From Marsupella aquatica (lineage: Eukaryota > Marchantiophyta), in the NCBI GenBank assembly GCA_973895155.1, contig OZ316891.1, forward strand, positions 13,764,001-13,828,000: a stretch of DNA of 64,000 nucleotides, read 5' to 3'. This document shows, piece by piece, positions 12,115 to 24,300 of the stretch. Positions within the stretch are counted from its first letter, which is position 1; every line of letters starts with the position of its first letter. The position numbers were made by a program, and so were the translations under genes. The notes under the pieces were generated by a model. It saw only the letters and a program-made list of their open reading frames with translations, made no database searches and had not been told where the DNA came from.

Positions 12115-13449
12115 TCATGAACATCCAAATTCGGTTAACCCGTGATAATCCAAGTACCAATCCACAAATGTTTTGAGACCAGTGTAAGGATCGGTGGTTG
12201 GGTGGTACCCAAGCTGGGCCCTCGCGAGACTTATATCAGCATACATGAAGGGAACACTGCCATGACTGGGCATCTCAATGACACGAACCTTAGCTTTAGC
12301 TTGTAGATGTTCCTCCAGGATGTTCAGCAAGTTGACGATTGTCACTGGAGACGGACACCCAAGGTTAAAGGTGCGACATTGGGCACGGCTTGACTTCCTA
12401 CCGCCACTGCCTGTGCTCTGCTCCGCACTGTCAATAGCAGCAACACATCCTTGCACAATATCGTCGATGAAGGTCCAGTCACGAACCAAATCGGCCTGAT
12501 TGGGACCCTCGTAAATGGTGATTTCCTTCCCACGAAGAATATCTCTAGCAAAAATCCAGTATGCCATGTCTGGTCGCCCCCACGGCCCATACACAGTGCC
12601 GAGTCGTAACGTGGTGCTGGAGAGCCCGTGCGTGTGATTGTAAACATGGACCAATCCTTCCCCTGCCTGTTTGCTAGCTGCGTAGAGACTCGCTGGCTGA
12701 TCGGATCTGTCACTTTCTGAGGATGGCAATGACGAATTTAGTCCATAAACTGAACTTGACGACGTCCACACGAAAGCCGGCTGGGGAGTTGCTCTTCTGC
12801 AGGCTTCCAGGAGAGTCACTAGCCCTGCAATATTGTTCTGGACGTACGCACCTGGATTCTCCGTGGCATTACGAATGCTGGGTTGAGCGGCCAAATGCAA
12901 CACGTGAGTGCAGGGGATCATGTCAAATAGCTTCCTGAGAAGTATGGCATCGTTGATATCTCCGCGGATGACAAACACAGAACTCTTCTCCAGTATTTCC
13001 AGTCGCTCGCGCTTCAATGCGAGGTCGGAAGAGTTGCTCATATTGTCGAGTCCGACCACTCCATCACCTCTTTGTTTCAAAGCTAGACAAGTGTGAAGGC
13101 CTACAAAACCTGCTGCGCCAGTTACAAGAACTACGATCCCTCTCTCCCGTCTCACTTGGCAAGATTGGTGCACTTTCGACATCCAATCTTGGTTTTGCCA
13201 CCTCTCCTGCGCCCTGGCCTCTTCATTCAAATCATCGCGGGCCTCTCCACAGGCTCTGTTGTCTGACGAAGAATCCCCGCTGAATAGGAACGGCATGACA
13301 CACGCCAAAACCACCAAAACCGAGATGCAGAGAGCAAGAAAAATTCTGTATTCTGCGCATTCTACATCACCTATCAGCCGAACCTGTCCCATGAGATCCT
13401 CGAATCCCATGACTATACTTGAAATCATGCTGCCGCTTTGTGGACACAC
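12115..13449 (-). CDS. GAE: UDP-glucuronate 4-epimerase (GAE type), single exon
   Basis: This 444-residue protein belongs to the NAD-dependent SDR epimerase family. Plant GAEs convert UDP-glucuronate to UDP-galacturonate, the pectin precursor, in the Golgi. What is visible: a short cytosolic N-terminus; a membrane anchor at about residues 36-56 (type II topology); a variable stem; the NAD-binding motif GAAGFVG at 111-117; GLDN at about 133-136; HLAAQ at 185-189; SSSSVYG before 236; the catalytic YAASK with Tyr256 and Lys260; VYGPWGRPDMAYW; and RDWTFIDDIVQGC. The C-terminal half matches plant GAEs throughout and the length is typical. It is intronless, as is usual for plant GAEs. The ATG at 13449-13447 gives the full anchor; a second ATG seven codons on is possible. 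Differences from usual GAEs, such as QPSIRNATENP where AGVRYALENP is common, suggest a diverged paralogue. Confidence 0.93.
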   Translation of the reverse strand: MCPQSGSMISSIVMGFEDLMGQVRLIGDVECAEYRIFLALCISVLVVLACVMPFLFSGDSSSDNRACGEARDDLNEEARAQERWQNQDWMSKVHQSCQVRRERGIVVLVTGAAGFVGLHTCLALKQRGDGVVGLDNMSNSSDLALKRERLEILEKSSVFVIRGDINDAILLRKLFDMIPCTHVLHLAAQPSIRNATENPGAYVQNNIAGLVTLLEACRRATPQPAFVWTSSSSVYGLNSSLPSSESDRSDQPASLYAASKQAGEGLVHVYNHTHGLSSTTLRLGTVYGPWGRPDMAYWIFARDILRGKEITIYEGPNQADLVRDWTFIDDIVQGCVAAIDSAEQSTGSGGRKSSRAQCRTFNLGCPSPVTIVNLLNILEEHLQAKAKVRVIEMPSHGSVPFMYADISLARAQLGYHPTTDPYTGLKTFVDWYLDYHGLTEFGCS

Positions 13450-13696
13450 TTATGCAACATCCAAGCTACCCATCTGTTCCGCTTTCTTCGCACTGAACTC
13501 CTAAACCTGTCTCCATCATATCAAACAACATTACCGCCAGTGGAACACCCTAAGTTCTATGCCCAATTCACAGCACGAGCGAGTAGCCCTTTCACAGTCG
13601 AATCGCGGTGGGATACTGTCGCAAAAACCTGTACGTAGAATGCCGACGGTACGATCCAAGTGACAGCAATCTGCAGTTTTACAGAAAACTAAATCC
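13450..13696. promoter_or_regulatory. Putative shared promoter between two divergent transcription units
   Basis: This gap of about 250 bp separates the GAE start codon (minus) from the ATG of a candidate first exon (plus, 13697). No clear TATA box is seen in either direction. The assignment as a bidirectional promoter is inferred from spacing alone and depends on the plus-strand exon being real. Confidence 0.35.
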
Positions 13697-13863
13697 ATGG
13701 CAACTGCAAACTTAGCGGTCGTCGAGCAGCCTCTTCTCCATAGACCAGATTTTGTGCCGATTATTCCTGTCCCGTCCTTTCCACCGGAAGAGGCATCGAC
13801 CAGAGCTCCGGCAAAAGAGCCTCTCAAAACGAGGACGCAGGAAGCATGTCAGACGAACAAAAG
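13697..13863 (+). CDS. Candidate first coding exon of an unidentified gene
   Basis: An ATG in good context (AAATCCATGG) opens a frame that begins MATANLAVVEQPLLHRPDFV and is rich in proline, glutamate and threonine. It runs to a textbook donor AAAAG|GTAAGTG after 13863, where the genomic frame meets a TAA at once. This is what a first exon looks like. The exon would end in phase 2. I could not find the downstream exons. They may lie beyond the repeats to the right, or the exon may be an orphan. The N-terminus matches no family I recognise. Overlapping frames on both strands across 13.7-14.3 kb are treated as shadows. Confidence 0.4.
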
Positions 13864-14423
13864 GTAAGTGTAAGCCAGTGTCACCGACCAACGAAACCCG
13901 CGAGCAGAGAAGTGCCCTGCGACCAGCGAAAAAAATCCACAAGGCTGATCTGCGGGAGGGAGAACGCGAAAAGGGAATTCTCCTTCCAATTTCACGACCT
14001 ATTCCGTCAACTACGCCACCTACTGTGGGCTCCCTCTGCTCATCGAGGCGACACTGCAGGTTGAGATCTCCCGCACGTCCCTCCAGCCACGCGACCTGAA
14101 GATCATTCAAACGAGCCCGATTCGTCGGCCTGCGCAGCGCTTCTCTCGCACAGATTCTCCACAGAACTCTAGGCTGTAGCATTCTGCTCCCTCCGACGCT
14201 CGTGCCAGAAACGAACTTACAGCAACGCCGTCGCTCCGTTGTCTTCGTAATTTCGTCAGTAATGCGATTCAGTACAGTAGTGACTGTGTCGTTCGTCAGT
14301 CCACGCTCTCCTGTACATTGCATTGCAGTTATGCAGTTATGCAGTACAGTACAATGATTGCCAAAACTCGCGGGAGGGTGCCGTTGAACGATTTCCTAAA
14401 CCCCTACATACAGTAATTAACGC
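13864..14423. other. GC-rich stretch without a supported gene
   Basis: It contains overlapping Arg- and Ser-rich frames on both strands (for example minus 13712-14323). These have no recognised domain and conflict with each other. It may be intron 1 of the plus-strand unit that starts at 13697. Confidence 0.35.
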
Positions 14424-15545
14424 TCTCTAAGTGCACGCTCTTGGGAAGACGGATCTGGTATGCACTAAACCAGGTGTTGCATTCCTTGATAAACCCACAC
14501 CCCCTACAAGTGCACTTATTGATGCGTGTACTTGATTCAGATCCCTTTGTTTGAATATAATCAATAAGGGTTCACAGGGGTGTGATACCAAGTTGTGTTG
14601 GAGATCTCAGATTGAGCACCACAAACTGAATGAACAACAAGAGGGACTCAAAACTCCCCATGCACATTGTATATGCTATATTATACTCAGACCAGATCAC
14701 ACAAAGAATCTGTGAAAACAAAGTGTTACTACATGACAACATTCTGTGTCTGTCCAATGTGTTGTAAAATAAAAAGAAGAAGTGGACTACAGTTCCTACA
14801 TCCAGACTACACAACATCTTCAGTGTGGACAGAATTAAAATTAAGGCCCACCCCTCAACTAAGGAGCTTCCTGGCTGGTCCACTTCACCCTTTGCTGCCT
14901 AAACATTGCATTTCCCTCCCTAAGTGCATTCATAACTCTACTAAGAATGTGCATGCATTTATCAGTAAATGGAAATGCAATTTTTTGTTGAGCATAGACG
15001 ACCGTCGCAACGGCAAGCCCATGAACCATCCAACGTACAAGAGTCGACACAGAGAGATACGTGGTTCACCTCCACATGAGGCTACGTCCACGGGAACACA
15101 CAAGAGCTTTACTGCACTCTAGGCCGACCAGCCATACCAAGCATCCACAGCACAAGCTCTCCCTATCTCTCAACTAGCTCCGTAACAATGAGACTAAGTT
15201 CCACCCAGGGTCTGGCATCAGCCCTGACTATATACACAACAGCACTAGCGCTAACATTAGCTAAATCCTAACCCGAGTTAGACTAACTGTGATTAGCTTA
15301 TGAATCACAAGACTAGAACAATATCTAACAATTTTATGGTTTTGTGCTTTTAATGATGAGAGTATAGAGACACTTATTTAGGGTAAGGGCTCATTAAGTT
15401 GTGGTTTAGCAAAACTATTCTAGCCCTATGTGTGCTTAGAAAATAGGTTAAAAAATGCTTATCCCATCTTTTAAAAAAGGGAAGAACAAGATGCCCTGCA
15501 CAAATCAAGGGTAAGCACTTATGGTGTGCACTTAGATAGAGCCGA
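14424..15545. repeat. Dispersed repeat family R, copy A
   Basis: Four blocks here recur as reverse complements at 56.2-58.0 kb. The block at 14431-14527 (CTTGGGAAGA, TGCACTAAACCAGGTGTTGC, AAGTGCACTTAT) matches 56685-56777. The block at about 14935-14990 (CTCTACT, GCATGCATTTATC) matches about 56515-56575. The block at 15105-15195 (GAGCTTTACTGCACT, GGCCGACC, ATACCAAGCATCCACAGC) matches 57870-57975. The block at 15420-15545 (TAGCCCTATGTGTGCTTAG) matches 56215-56475. No transposase is seen. The element is probably a non-autonomous transposon whose termini are not resolved. Confidence 0.75.
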
Positions 15546-18500
15546 GAGTAATGTATTTTTCTTTGTATTTTAATGGATGATTATGAGCCATTGCCCCTGC
15601 CAGCCTAGCCGGATTATGAGACTTTGGTCACCTTGGTTAGGCAGCCCTTCTAGAGGGTTATCTGATTTGAGGTGCATTTTTCAGTTGTAAATAAAGTAAA
15701 ATTACACTTAGGGCTTAAGCCCCGGCTTAAGCTTGTTAATCTAGGGTCACTCGGGGACTACGGCTCAATCCTGTTGGCTCACCACCCTTGAGGATTACAT
15801 CCCATAACCCAGTGGAAATGGACCCCTCACCCGAGATAATATGTACATTGCCACTCTTTTTTGTATCAATCACTTTGCCACTAATTTTGTCTAGATTGTG
15901 GGTTAAGAAAATTAATGGGAGTTGTGTCCTGGATATCTGACGGCTCTAGTCGCACCCAGTGGCCAGATTGAACGGGCATACATCCCCTCAGATCACTAAG
16001 ACCAACTTAGGGTCAGATGATACAGGGGTGAGTTGGCTGCCCCAATGCTTTTTCTTGTGTCATGCACAGCCGGGTCTTTTAATCTGGCTGCTGGGTGCAA
16101 CTACAGATGTCAGATTTCCAGGACAGAACTCAAACTAGCTTTCTTAACCAAAAAACAAATGAAATCAGTGACAATGTACATTTTATCTTGGGAGGGGGGT
16201 TGCGGTCCATTCCGGCCCATGGAAGTGACACATCATGTGCTACAAAGGATAGACGCATTGTTTAATCATTCTGAAAAAAACTTATTAAAATGTTAATGGA
16301 AAGATAGAGTTCTAATGGAAGATGCCACGTGTCATCATATGATTGTTGCCATATAACTTTATTTAAAATGATTAAGGGGGTCCATAAAGAACCTAATCCA
16401 TGGCATGATTATGATTTGTGGCCCTCCATATATATATGGACTCAGTGATCCCCAACTGTTCAAGCATATCATACCACTAAATCCCAGAACTTAGGGTACC
16501 AACACAGTCTTGAAGCAACATTTGCAATTCTACTTCTGCAAGTTTTTCACCTGTAATATCCTCGTACTCCACAACTTTTGAATTAGAAAATTTTGAAAAT
16601 GTGTCATGTGCAATGTGTGACAAGTTAAACTAGGGAAGATTAATATATTCTGCTTGATCCCACGTGTATCTTTTAATTGCTTTGCTATTTAGATCCAATC
16701 ATCCATCTCTAAGTTGGTAAGTGTCACTTGGAAGTCAACCTGGGAGACAATCTCTATGTTGTCTCTAAAGCGGTCCACTTTGGCCATTTACCCCTGCCTG
16801 AACAGGTTCTGTGATTGAAAAGTCTTGGAGGCAAAAAATTGTGCTAAGTGTCACATACAGGAGATAGTAAAATTTGCACCTGATGGTTTCACATTCTCAA
16901 ATCCCTACAAGAACATCTGACAGAAAAATTTCAGAGGGGGTCTAAATTGTTGTAACAAAACTTTATTTGGGTCTAAACATTATAACAAAATTTTCATGGC
17001 GGTGTATGGTGGTCCATCAATTAAGCTTTTAGCTAAGGAGTCTAGAATCAAGCATATATGTACCTGCTTTCCAAGACCATTTCTTTTTTTATTCCCTTCG
17101 AGATTAAATCTGGACCCTAGGGGGTCTACCAAGCATATGTCCTTGAATGTAAAGCCAACCTGATTTTTACTGGCCCAATATTATGCTTTTCCACAGGAAA
17201 TTAAGGCACCATGTACCCCAGATTGCCCATGCCCATCCCTGTTCACAAGGACACTGTCTAGTCAAAATATGAAAATGTACTCCTACCAAAGAGCTTTTGG
17301 CTGGGCCCATGGCTTCATTCTAAAGAGTAGATCATGAGGGGTACAGTCACTAAGATTGCAAGTTACAATAGCCCCCAAAAGGAGGGCTGCAGCTTGAGTT
17401 TTGAGGGTCGACTAGCATTACTTAGGCATAATACTATGATAACAGGACCTCAATACTTTTGAAAGGCCTAGTAAGCAAGTTTTACTCCATATATAATTAT
17501 CACTTTTTGCTACCATGTATCCCAAACTGATCTTGTCTCTGGGTTTGGCCCATTTAGTTATTTGGCGATGTGATACATATAATTGTTAACCTTTCTCCCT
17601 AGCTACAGTGTCACTTCTTGCCTCCCATTCTGTATATGGGGTTAATTTTAACTAAACAATTGCAGTTAAGCCAGTGTCCCCCATTTGATTGGTCTGGTGC
17701 CATATGACAATTTAACGTATGTAATTGAATTGATCATGTCAAACCCTCCCTGGTCAACATTGCCCCAAAACCTGGCAGGCCCGTCCCAAGGCCCATCCCC
17801 ATCACAACTGCAGGCAGGAGAGGCTTGAGTCACAACCTTGCTCACCCGCTTGCCCGCCCGCTTTCTCGATAGCCCTCTCAATGGTTGACGCTGTCAGTTT
17901 GTCTCACCCAAGTTTCCCTTGAGAAGAGCTACTGAATGTCCCTACATTTGGAATCCGACCATGAGGCAGGATTGGATTGGCTGAGCAGCAGTTGACCCCA
18001 GGGGAAGGTTTGTAAGTGTGGGAGGGGTATGGTCTATGAGTGTGGGAGGTGGTATATGACTGCAAGTGTGTTGCAGGGGCTGCCATTTGCTGCTGCTGTG
18101 GCTTTGATGAGGTTTGGCAGGACCAGTTGCAACTTGCATTGCCACATGGCACTGGACCAATCAGGAGGGCCTCGGGTTAAACTTAAGCAGTTTAGCTAAC
18201 CCAATCTATGACATGGGGTTAAGGTGGAAATTAAAATACTTTGGGGGTCAGATAAAGTACAAACATAGATCAATTTGGGGAAGAGGTTAGTAAACAATGA
18301 TGGTATGTAATCTGGCTTGTGACCAAGGGTCACATATTTCTGAACCTACTATAGGATATCAAGTCCCACACACCACCTCTCCCCATATGGATCCAGTGAG
18401 GGTGTTTAGCCACACTAGCTAGCCAATCCCCCAAAACCGTAAAGATGCAGACACTAATCAATTCAAACCACAACAGGCCATATACAAGGGGAAGTGTACA

Positions 18501-19039
18501 AGAACCCCCTTCTCCACTCACTTCTCACCTCTATCTGCCAGTTTGCTCCACAATTTCAAGAAATAATTAATTTTAATAGTGATACCTGATGGATCCAGGA
18601 TTTGTCATGGCTAGTGGAGGTTTAAGACACATAAAGTGTCCTCAATCATCCTCTACAATGAGTTTTATTTTGCATTTCAGTTATGTCAAGACCCACATTA
18701 TAGTCTTTATCACAAGCACAATGTTTATTGCAAAGGAACAAAATGATGTTATTATCATGTTTGCAATACATATTTCTCCATATAGCATGCTCATCCCGGA
18801 ACTTGCTTGATTTTTTTGTCTTGTAGTGATATGTAAAGTGAAGTTTTATGACACAAGGATGCTACTATTTGTGCACTTAATTCAATGTGCCTTATGAATG
18901 ACACTCATTTCAATAAAAACCATAAATTTAGTAAAGAAAGACTGAAATTAAGACACTATGTGTTCATGTTATTCAAAATCATTTATCTCTCATGAGAATA
19001 CTTTGTTCAAGTGGTGGAGCTCATTGGTTTCATCTCTTT
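15546..19039. other. AT-rich intergenic DNA, no gene recognised
   Basis: No exon series, RNA gene or transposon protein could be supported. Frames up to ~97 codons are chance. A short phrase at about 18600 (TTTGTCATGGCTAGTGG) matches the unit of the minisatellite at 58.1-58.7 kb, so one isolated unit or a shared parent repeat is present here. Confidence 0.5.
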
Positions 19040-22000
19040 TTAATTTTTTTAAAGGGAAAGCGACGGTGTGTGGTGCGTCCCATGGCTCCCCAAACCCAAG
19101 AAACCCCCCCGCACAAGCCGATTCCTGCAAGTTTCGTGCTCGGCGAGGCCGTTTTCGCGGCTTAGCGGCATGGGACGCTGCTAACCTCCTTCTACTACTA
19201 CTATTAACATTTTACACACATATACTGGACAGATCCTTCATCGGGTCATGAGATACGTAGTCGGCCTAATCCAGGCCTTCTCTTGTCCTTCCCTCCTGTT
19301 GGTTAGGTATATTTGAATTCCGCCGCCGGAATGATCCCCAATTGGCTTGGTTAAGCCGCTAAGACCTCTCTCAGCTCGACACATCCAACTCTCACTCCCT
19401 TGCTTACTTCCTTTCTTCTACTTGTTGATGTGGGCACTCTTCACACAAGTTAATGCGACACACAAATAGCAAAATGACTCCTTCTGACTGAGTTATACCA
19501 TGCACTTGCAATACAAACAATACGTCTCATACACAAGCTCTGCAAACTAAGCCGTGAGGCCAACTCTATTCAATTCTTAGGTATGAGGAAACATGAATAT
19601 ACACAAGGGTCACTGTATAACTAACCGAGAGCTTCTCTTACTACTTGATCCCAGCCCTGCTGGTGCAACTAAAAACTTGCTAAAGAAGAGGCCCGAAACT
19701 CCCCGCAGCCCAGGTACTTATCCTGGCTGTGGATCCGCCTGATTCCTTGCAGCGTAAGCCTAATCTACCTACTATAATCTTCCTAACTATAATCTACCTA
19801 TGTACAGCGAGGCAGGAGCACAAGTGTTGCCCTTACCCGTGGATCCGCAATCCCACTAATCTAAGTGTCAGGGCCGTCTCCTGGTCTTGATCCTAAGTCT
19901 AAACTTGGAGATCAGCGCCCGCCCTACCCACTCACGCCTCCTACCTCCACGTCCGCCCTCCCTAAAAGGGACGGCGCCCTTACACCATCACGACATCGGT
20001 GGCTGGTCCTCAATGGACGCCCCCAACGCTTCCTCCGCAGCCATTGCCGTTGGTCCGTCCTCTGACAGATTACCTGCCGCTGACCGAGTCAACTCTTCAT
20101 TGGCCTGACTGGGTCCACCCTCGGCTTCGGCCTCTGATACGGCTACGGCCTCCCCGGCATGTTCTAGTGGAGGATCCGGTACCTCGGCTTCATTACTGAG
20201 CATTTCGGTTTGGGCCGTGACATCCCCGCCTACTAGGGTAGTTGGATCTTCTGCCGTGACCCTGCCCGTTGTTGGTGTTGGGTTTTCCTCCTTGGTTACA
20301 ACGGCTTGAGAAGCCGTGTTACTCCCTGACCCCGGAGGTTTTCGCTTCTTCTTCTTCCCTGTTTCGGCAACTGGTCCCTTCCCTTTGCCACCTACCTCCG
20401 GCACCGGGGCATGTGTATCGGCTTGTCCTTTGGCCAATACCACTCCTGGTAACGGGGTTCCCACAATTGGAGTTGGAACAGATGAAGCTAAGCATTTGAA
20501 TACTGCAGCCTATTTCTTCAGCCGCTCTGTTTGATTGTCGGCCCGCCGCTGTAAGTTCTCCATCTTCCGCGTGCTTTCCTCCAACTCCTCCTGGGTCTCA
20601 TCCAGGTCCTTGCGCGCCTCCTCCAGCTCCTTATTGGCTTCCTCCAATTCTTTCTTCAAGGTAGCCCTCTCCTCCTGGGTTGCTCTTAGCTCCTTGTCGA
20701 GCTCTACTACGACCACAGACTCCATCTTATTCATCTTGGCATAAGTCTGGTCGAGCTGGTCATCCTTCTCACGCAGGTCGGCCTTGAAGCTGGTCGTCAG
20801 GGATGCAAGCTCCTGCTGTAGCAGAATAATCCCTTGATAGGATTTCCCTAACTCGGCCTCCTTCTGCTCCAGGGCTCCGCGGATATCCTCGAGCTCCCCC
20901 TTTAATGCCCTTTCCCTTCTCTGGGTCTCCGCCATGGCCCGGTTGTTGGCTGCTATGTGGGCCTCCTCTGCGTCCCTCAGCTCTTGCTTCCACTTCTCCC
21001 TCTCCTTGATTACTTTGGCCAACTCTCCTTGGGTCCGAGTCAGTTTATTCTCGATAATCCGGTTATCAGACTGTGCGGTATCCAATTGCCCCTGCATGAT
21101 GTTTAGCTCATGCCGCTTAATCCGCAGCTCATCTTGGGCTTTAATTTCTTGGCCGCCTTCAGGTCTTCTACTTTGGCTTCCCTTGCCCTAAGCCGACAGA
21201 TGACCTCGTCCTTCTTGCTTCTTTCCAAAGCCACCGCTTCTTCTAATTGGCGCTTCTCCAACATCTCCCTCTGAAAAAAGGGTCCCTGCTCCAACTCCTC
21301 CCCAAAGATGTTGAGTGCGAGTTCTCCACACATCTCCCCGTACTCCATGGCTCTATCTTTAGCATAGGTGGAGTAAGTAGACGTCATCGGCATCAACCAC
21401 CGCGGCCTCTGCTCCCAAGCCGCCCTGCGGATTTCTTCTATGGTGACAAGAGGGTTGCTTCTTTTTTCGGCAAGCCGCCTGATGTCCTCCGGCCAATCTC
21501 CTCCTAGTAAATCTTTCTCCTTAGCTAGGGCTGCCTTCTCTTCCTCCCTAAGTCGCTCCTGAAACTCTTGTGCCGTCTGCTTTATATATGCCGTCAAATC
21601 TCGGGGGAGTAATATCTGGTGGGGGAGACTCGGGGCTACTCTGCTGGTTGGGGTCCCCTCGAACTACTCTTGGAAGCGTGGGAATAAACCGGCCACAGGT
21701 CCTTACTCCTGGAACATGATGATCCGACCCATATCCGGAGTTATTATTGCTGTAGTCCTCCACCGCCTCCTCTACTGCTTGGATTCCCGGCTTCCCCCTC
21801 TGCCCCTCTAGTGCTGCCGTGAAGATGGCCTCACAGATCACGGGCTCTGGTTCCTCTGGTTTCCAGGCTGTCATCTCTCTCTTCTTTCCGCGGGGAGGAG
21901 CCTTTGGCTGCTCTGCCTCTGATTCAGGGCTTGAGGCTCCCACGTACATTCCTGACTTGTGTTCCGGCCTAAATCTCTCCTTGGTTCCGATAAAGGGGTT

Positions 22001-23800
22001 TTCCCCTTTGAGTCCGCTTAGGCCGACCTCTGGGGCAGCGTCCTGTATCGGTGCCATTGCCGTTGTCGTTGCCGGAACCAGTGCCGGTGCCGTTCTCTTT
22101 TCCTTCTCCAGCAATTTTAGCAGATTTTGCATGCCTGGTTGCTGCATCGGCAAGTCTTCTTTCCTTGGCCGAAACACCCGCTCGATTGTCGGACTGTCGG
22201 GCTGGTTGGGCTTCTCTGGTGCCGGCCTTTGCTCCGGAACCTTCTCCGGTGCCCTTGCCGATAGGGGAAGTACTGGGGCAAAGATTTGACTTCTGGCATA
22301 CCGGCACAACAGCGGCATGTGATAGCCAAGCCGGGACACGCTTCCCATGCCGATCACCTGCTGTTCCTCCTTCAAGATTTTCTTCAGTTGGTTGAGGAGG
22401 TACCCGTTGTAATCCCGGCTTGGGTCTGGCCTTTCTGCCAGGTAGACCTGAGCCTTGCCGATCTCTGCCCTCGGCAAGTTACAATGCATGGTCACCCGCA
22501 AGAAATCGATCATCTCTCCGATGTGCGGGTTGGTGCAGGTGTTCCGGAAGAAGCCATTCTTTGTTGATGGTCCTGGGAACGACCGGAACTCCTTGTCAGG
22601 TAAGGTCTTCCTGGTATCAACCTTGGTCTTATTACCCATCGGCAAGCCAAACACCTCGGCAATCACCCGGGGAGTGAGATAGAAATCCTTCCCATACACC
22701 CTCGTGGAATTGGTCTCGGGTTCCCATGATCCCACGAATTCTAATAAGTCTGAGTCCGGCACCTCCGGCTTCAGCCATGGTAATCTTACGAAGGCTTCCA
22801 AGCCGGATCCGGCCATGAAGCCCTGGTACTTCTTGGTCTGCATGGCCGTAAAGCATGCATCCTCCTCCCGTGCAAAGTGTAATTGCACTTCCTCCGGTAG
22901 GGTCGCCGCCCAGCCTTTCCAGGTGTCATCGTTTGTTGGAATGGCATTGATAGGATCAACCTCTTCCTCTTCGGCTTCTCCCTGCCTCCTGCTCTGCTGC
23001 TCTGCTGGCTTCCTAGGTGCCGCCGACCTTGTTCTTTTTGCAGGGGTGGCCTCTTTGTTGTTGTTTCCTTTCCTCTTCATCTCGGCTGCCGTGGATGTTT
23101 CTCCTAGCAAGGTTGCCTTCGTCCACCCCTCCGTGTTACCCTTCAACTCCCAGTGTAGGTCGTTGCAGCGATTGATGGCTTCCCGGATGCCGACGATTCT
23201 GTTTTTGCAAAACAGAAGGTCGTCGAGCTGATTGGCAGTAGGAGTCCACAAGAACTCGGCCTTGATAAGTTCTCCTCCTAAGAAAGCCGTCTTCTGCAGT
23301 TCCCAGAGCCGAGCGAGCTCCTACCATTCTCGAGCTGCTCTCTCCGATTCTTCGTCCTCGTAAGTCCTAACGTACTCACTTGCCCATTCGAACAGGCATC
23401 CCCAAAAATGTGCTGCTTGATTGACGTTGCTCATACCCTCCTTGAGTCGATCGTTGGTATCTGTTCCCACCTAGAGTGCTTGCCTAAGCAGCTGACAATA
23501 GTTGGTCTCCCGTAGTCGTCTGCCCAGTTCGTGCTTGCAAATGAGCCACCATTCCTCGCGAGCGGTCCTTACCCCTCTCCTCCTCTGGTCTTCCCTCCCG
23601 TTGGTCACCCCTAGCCGCCGACGCTTAGCGCGCCCTAACCCTAATCGTGTTCTCTCCCCCGGCGTCCTTACTTCCGGCCTCGGCCCACGTTCCATAGTCA
23701 CCCTTAATTGTTTATATTTTCCTTGTTTTTGTTCCTATACTAAGGTGTTTCCAGGGTACACTCCTGCTTTACCATGTAAACCGGCCTAGTGATTCCTGGC
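19040..23800 (-). mobile_element. Pol-less element with gag-like coiled-coil ORF (LARD-like), boundaries uncertain
   Basis: This GC-richer block stands out from its AT-rich flanks and holds one long decayed minus-strand ORF (19988-23701) with no reverse transcriptase, integrase or protease. Gene-free arms of ~0.95 kb (left) and a short GC-rich leader (right) would fit a non-autonomous LTR-type element. I could not match two LTRs or a target duplication, so both limits are approximate and the class is inferred. Confidence 0.45.
19988..23701 (-). pseudogene. Gag-like / plant-mobile-like coiled-coil protein, decayed
   Basis: Reading leftward from 23701, one protein of about 1,200 codons can be followed. 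First comes a charged Arg-rich leader. A domain at about 22.6-22.7 kb has the signature YLTPRVIAEVFGLPMG, typical of plant-mobile-like or gag-like transposon proteins. A Pro- and charge-rich linker follows, then a long heptad coiled coil (about 21.6-20.5 kb) and a Pro/Glu/Ala tail ending at 19988. It is broken by three in-frame TAG codons (near 23472, 23321 and 20511) and by two one-base frameshifts (a C-run near 21610, and near 21145). All three stops read as CAG (Gln) with a C-to-T change. Function is unknown; a structural or packaging role is inferred only from the gag-like position and coiled coil. Confidence 0.65.
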
Positions 23801-24300
23801 TAGGCATCACACGGTGCGCAAATGTATTCCAGAACCCACGCTGCAAAAACCAGCGAGAGAAGAAAAAACAAGCCCTAAGGGCGACAACAACACCATCACA
23901 CCAAGGAGCCCAAGCCAGGCCACCATCACGCCGCAACATGGCATCACAACAAATGAGGCACCAAGGCGACTAGCAGACTTTGGGCCTCAAGTGGATCTGA
24001 ATCAACCAGCGGTCAACCGGAAGACAGTGGGTCCAAACACTAGCCGAGAAAGTCAGGAACCAGGTCCAATAGATCCAGACATTGAAGTCCCAATGACTCT
24101 CGATACTATAACACTCATGCATCACAAAAGCTCTATTCTTGTGAGCAACACACGGACTATAAGTCACAATCTCAATCATTCTACTTTTGCTACTCCTGTA
24201 GTTGATCACAAGGCTGAAACTAGCCTTGTCATCATCCCGGTCATCATCAAGACTAAGTTTCTCTAAGTAATGGTAGCAGTGAAGGCCTAAAGTAGTATAA
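23801..24300. other. Segment beside the LINE 3' end; unassigned 150-codon frame
   Basis: A plus-strand frame at 23814-24266 is rich in Pro, Thr and Asn and has no recognised domain. The LINE approaches from the right on the minus strand, and this piece may include its 3' untranslated end. No clear poly(A)/poly(T) terminus or target duplication marks the limit. The only T-run nearby is at about 24413-24419. Confidence 0.35.
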
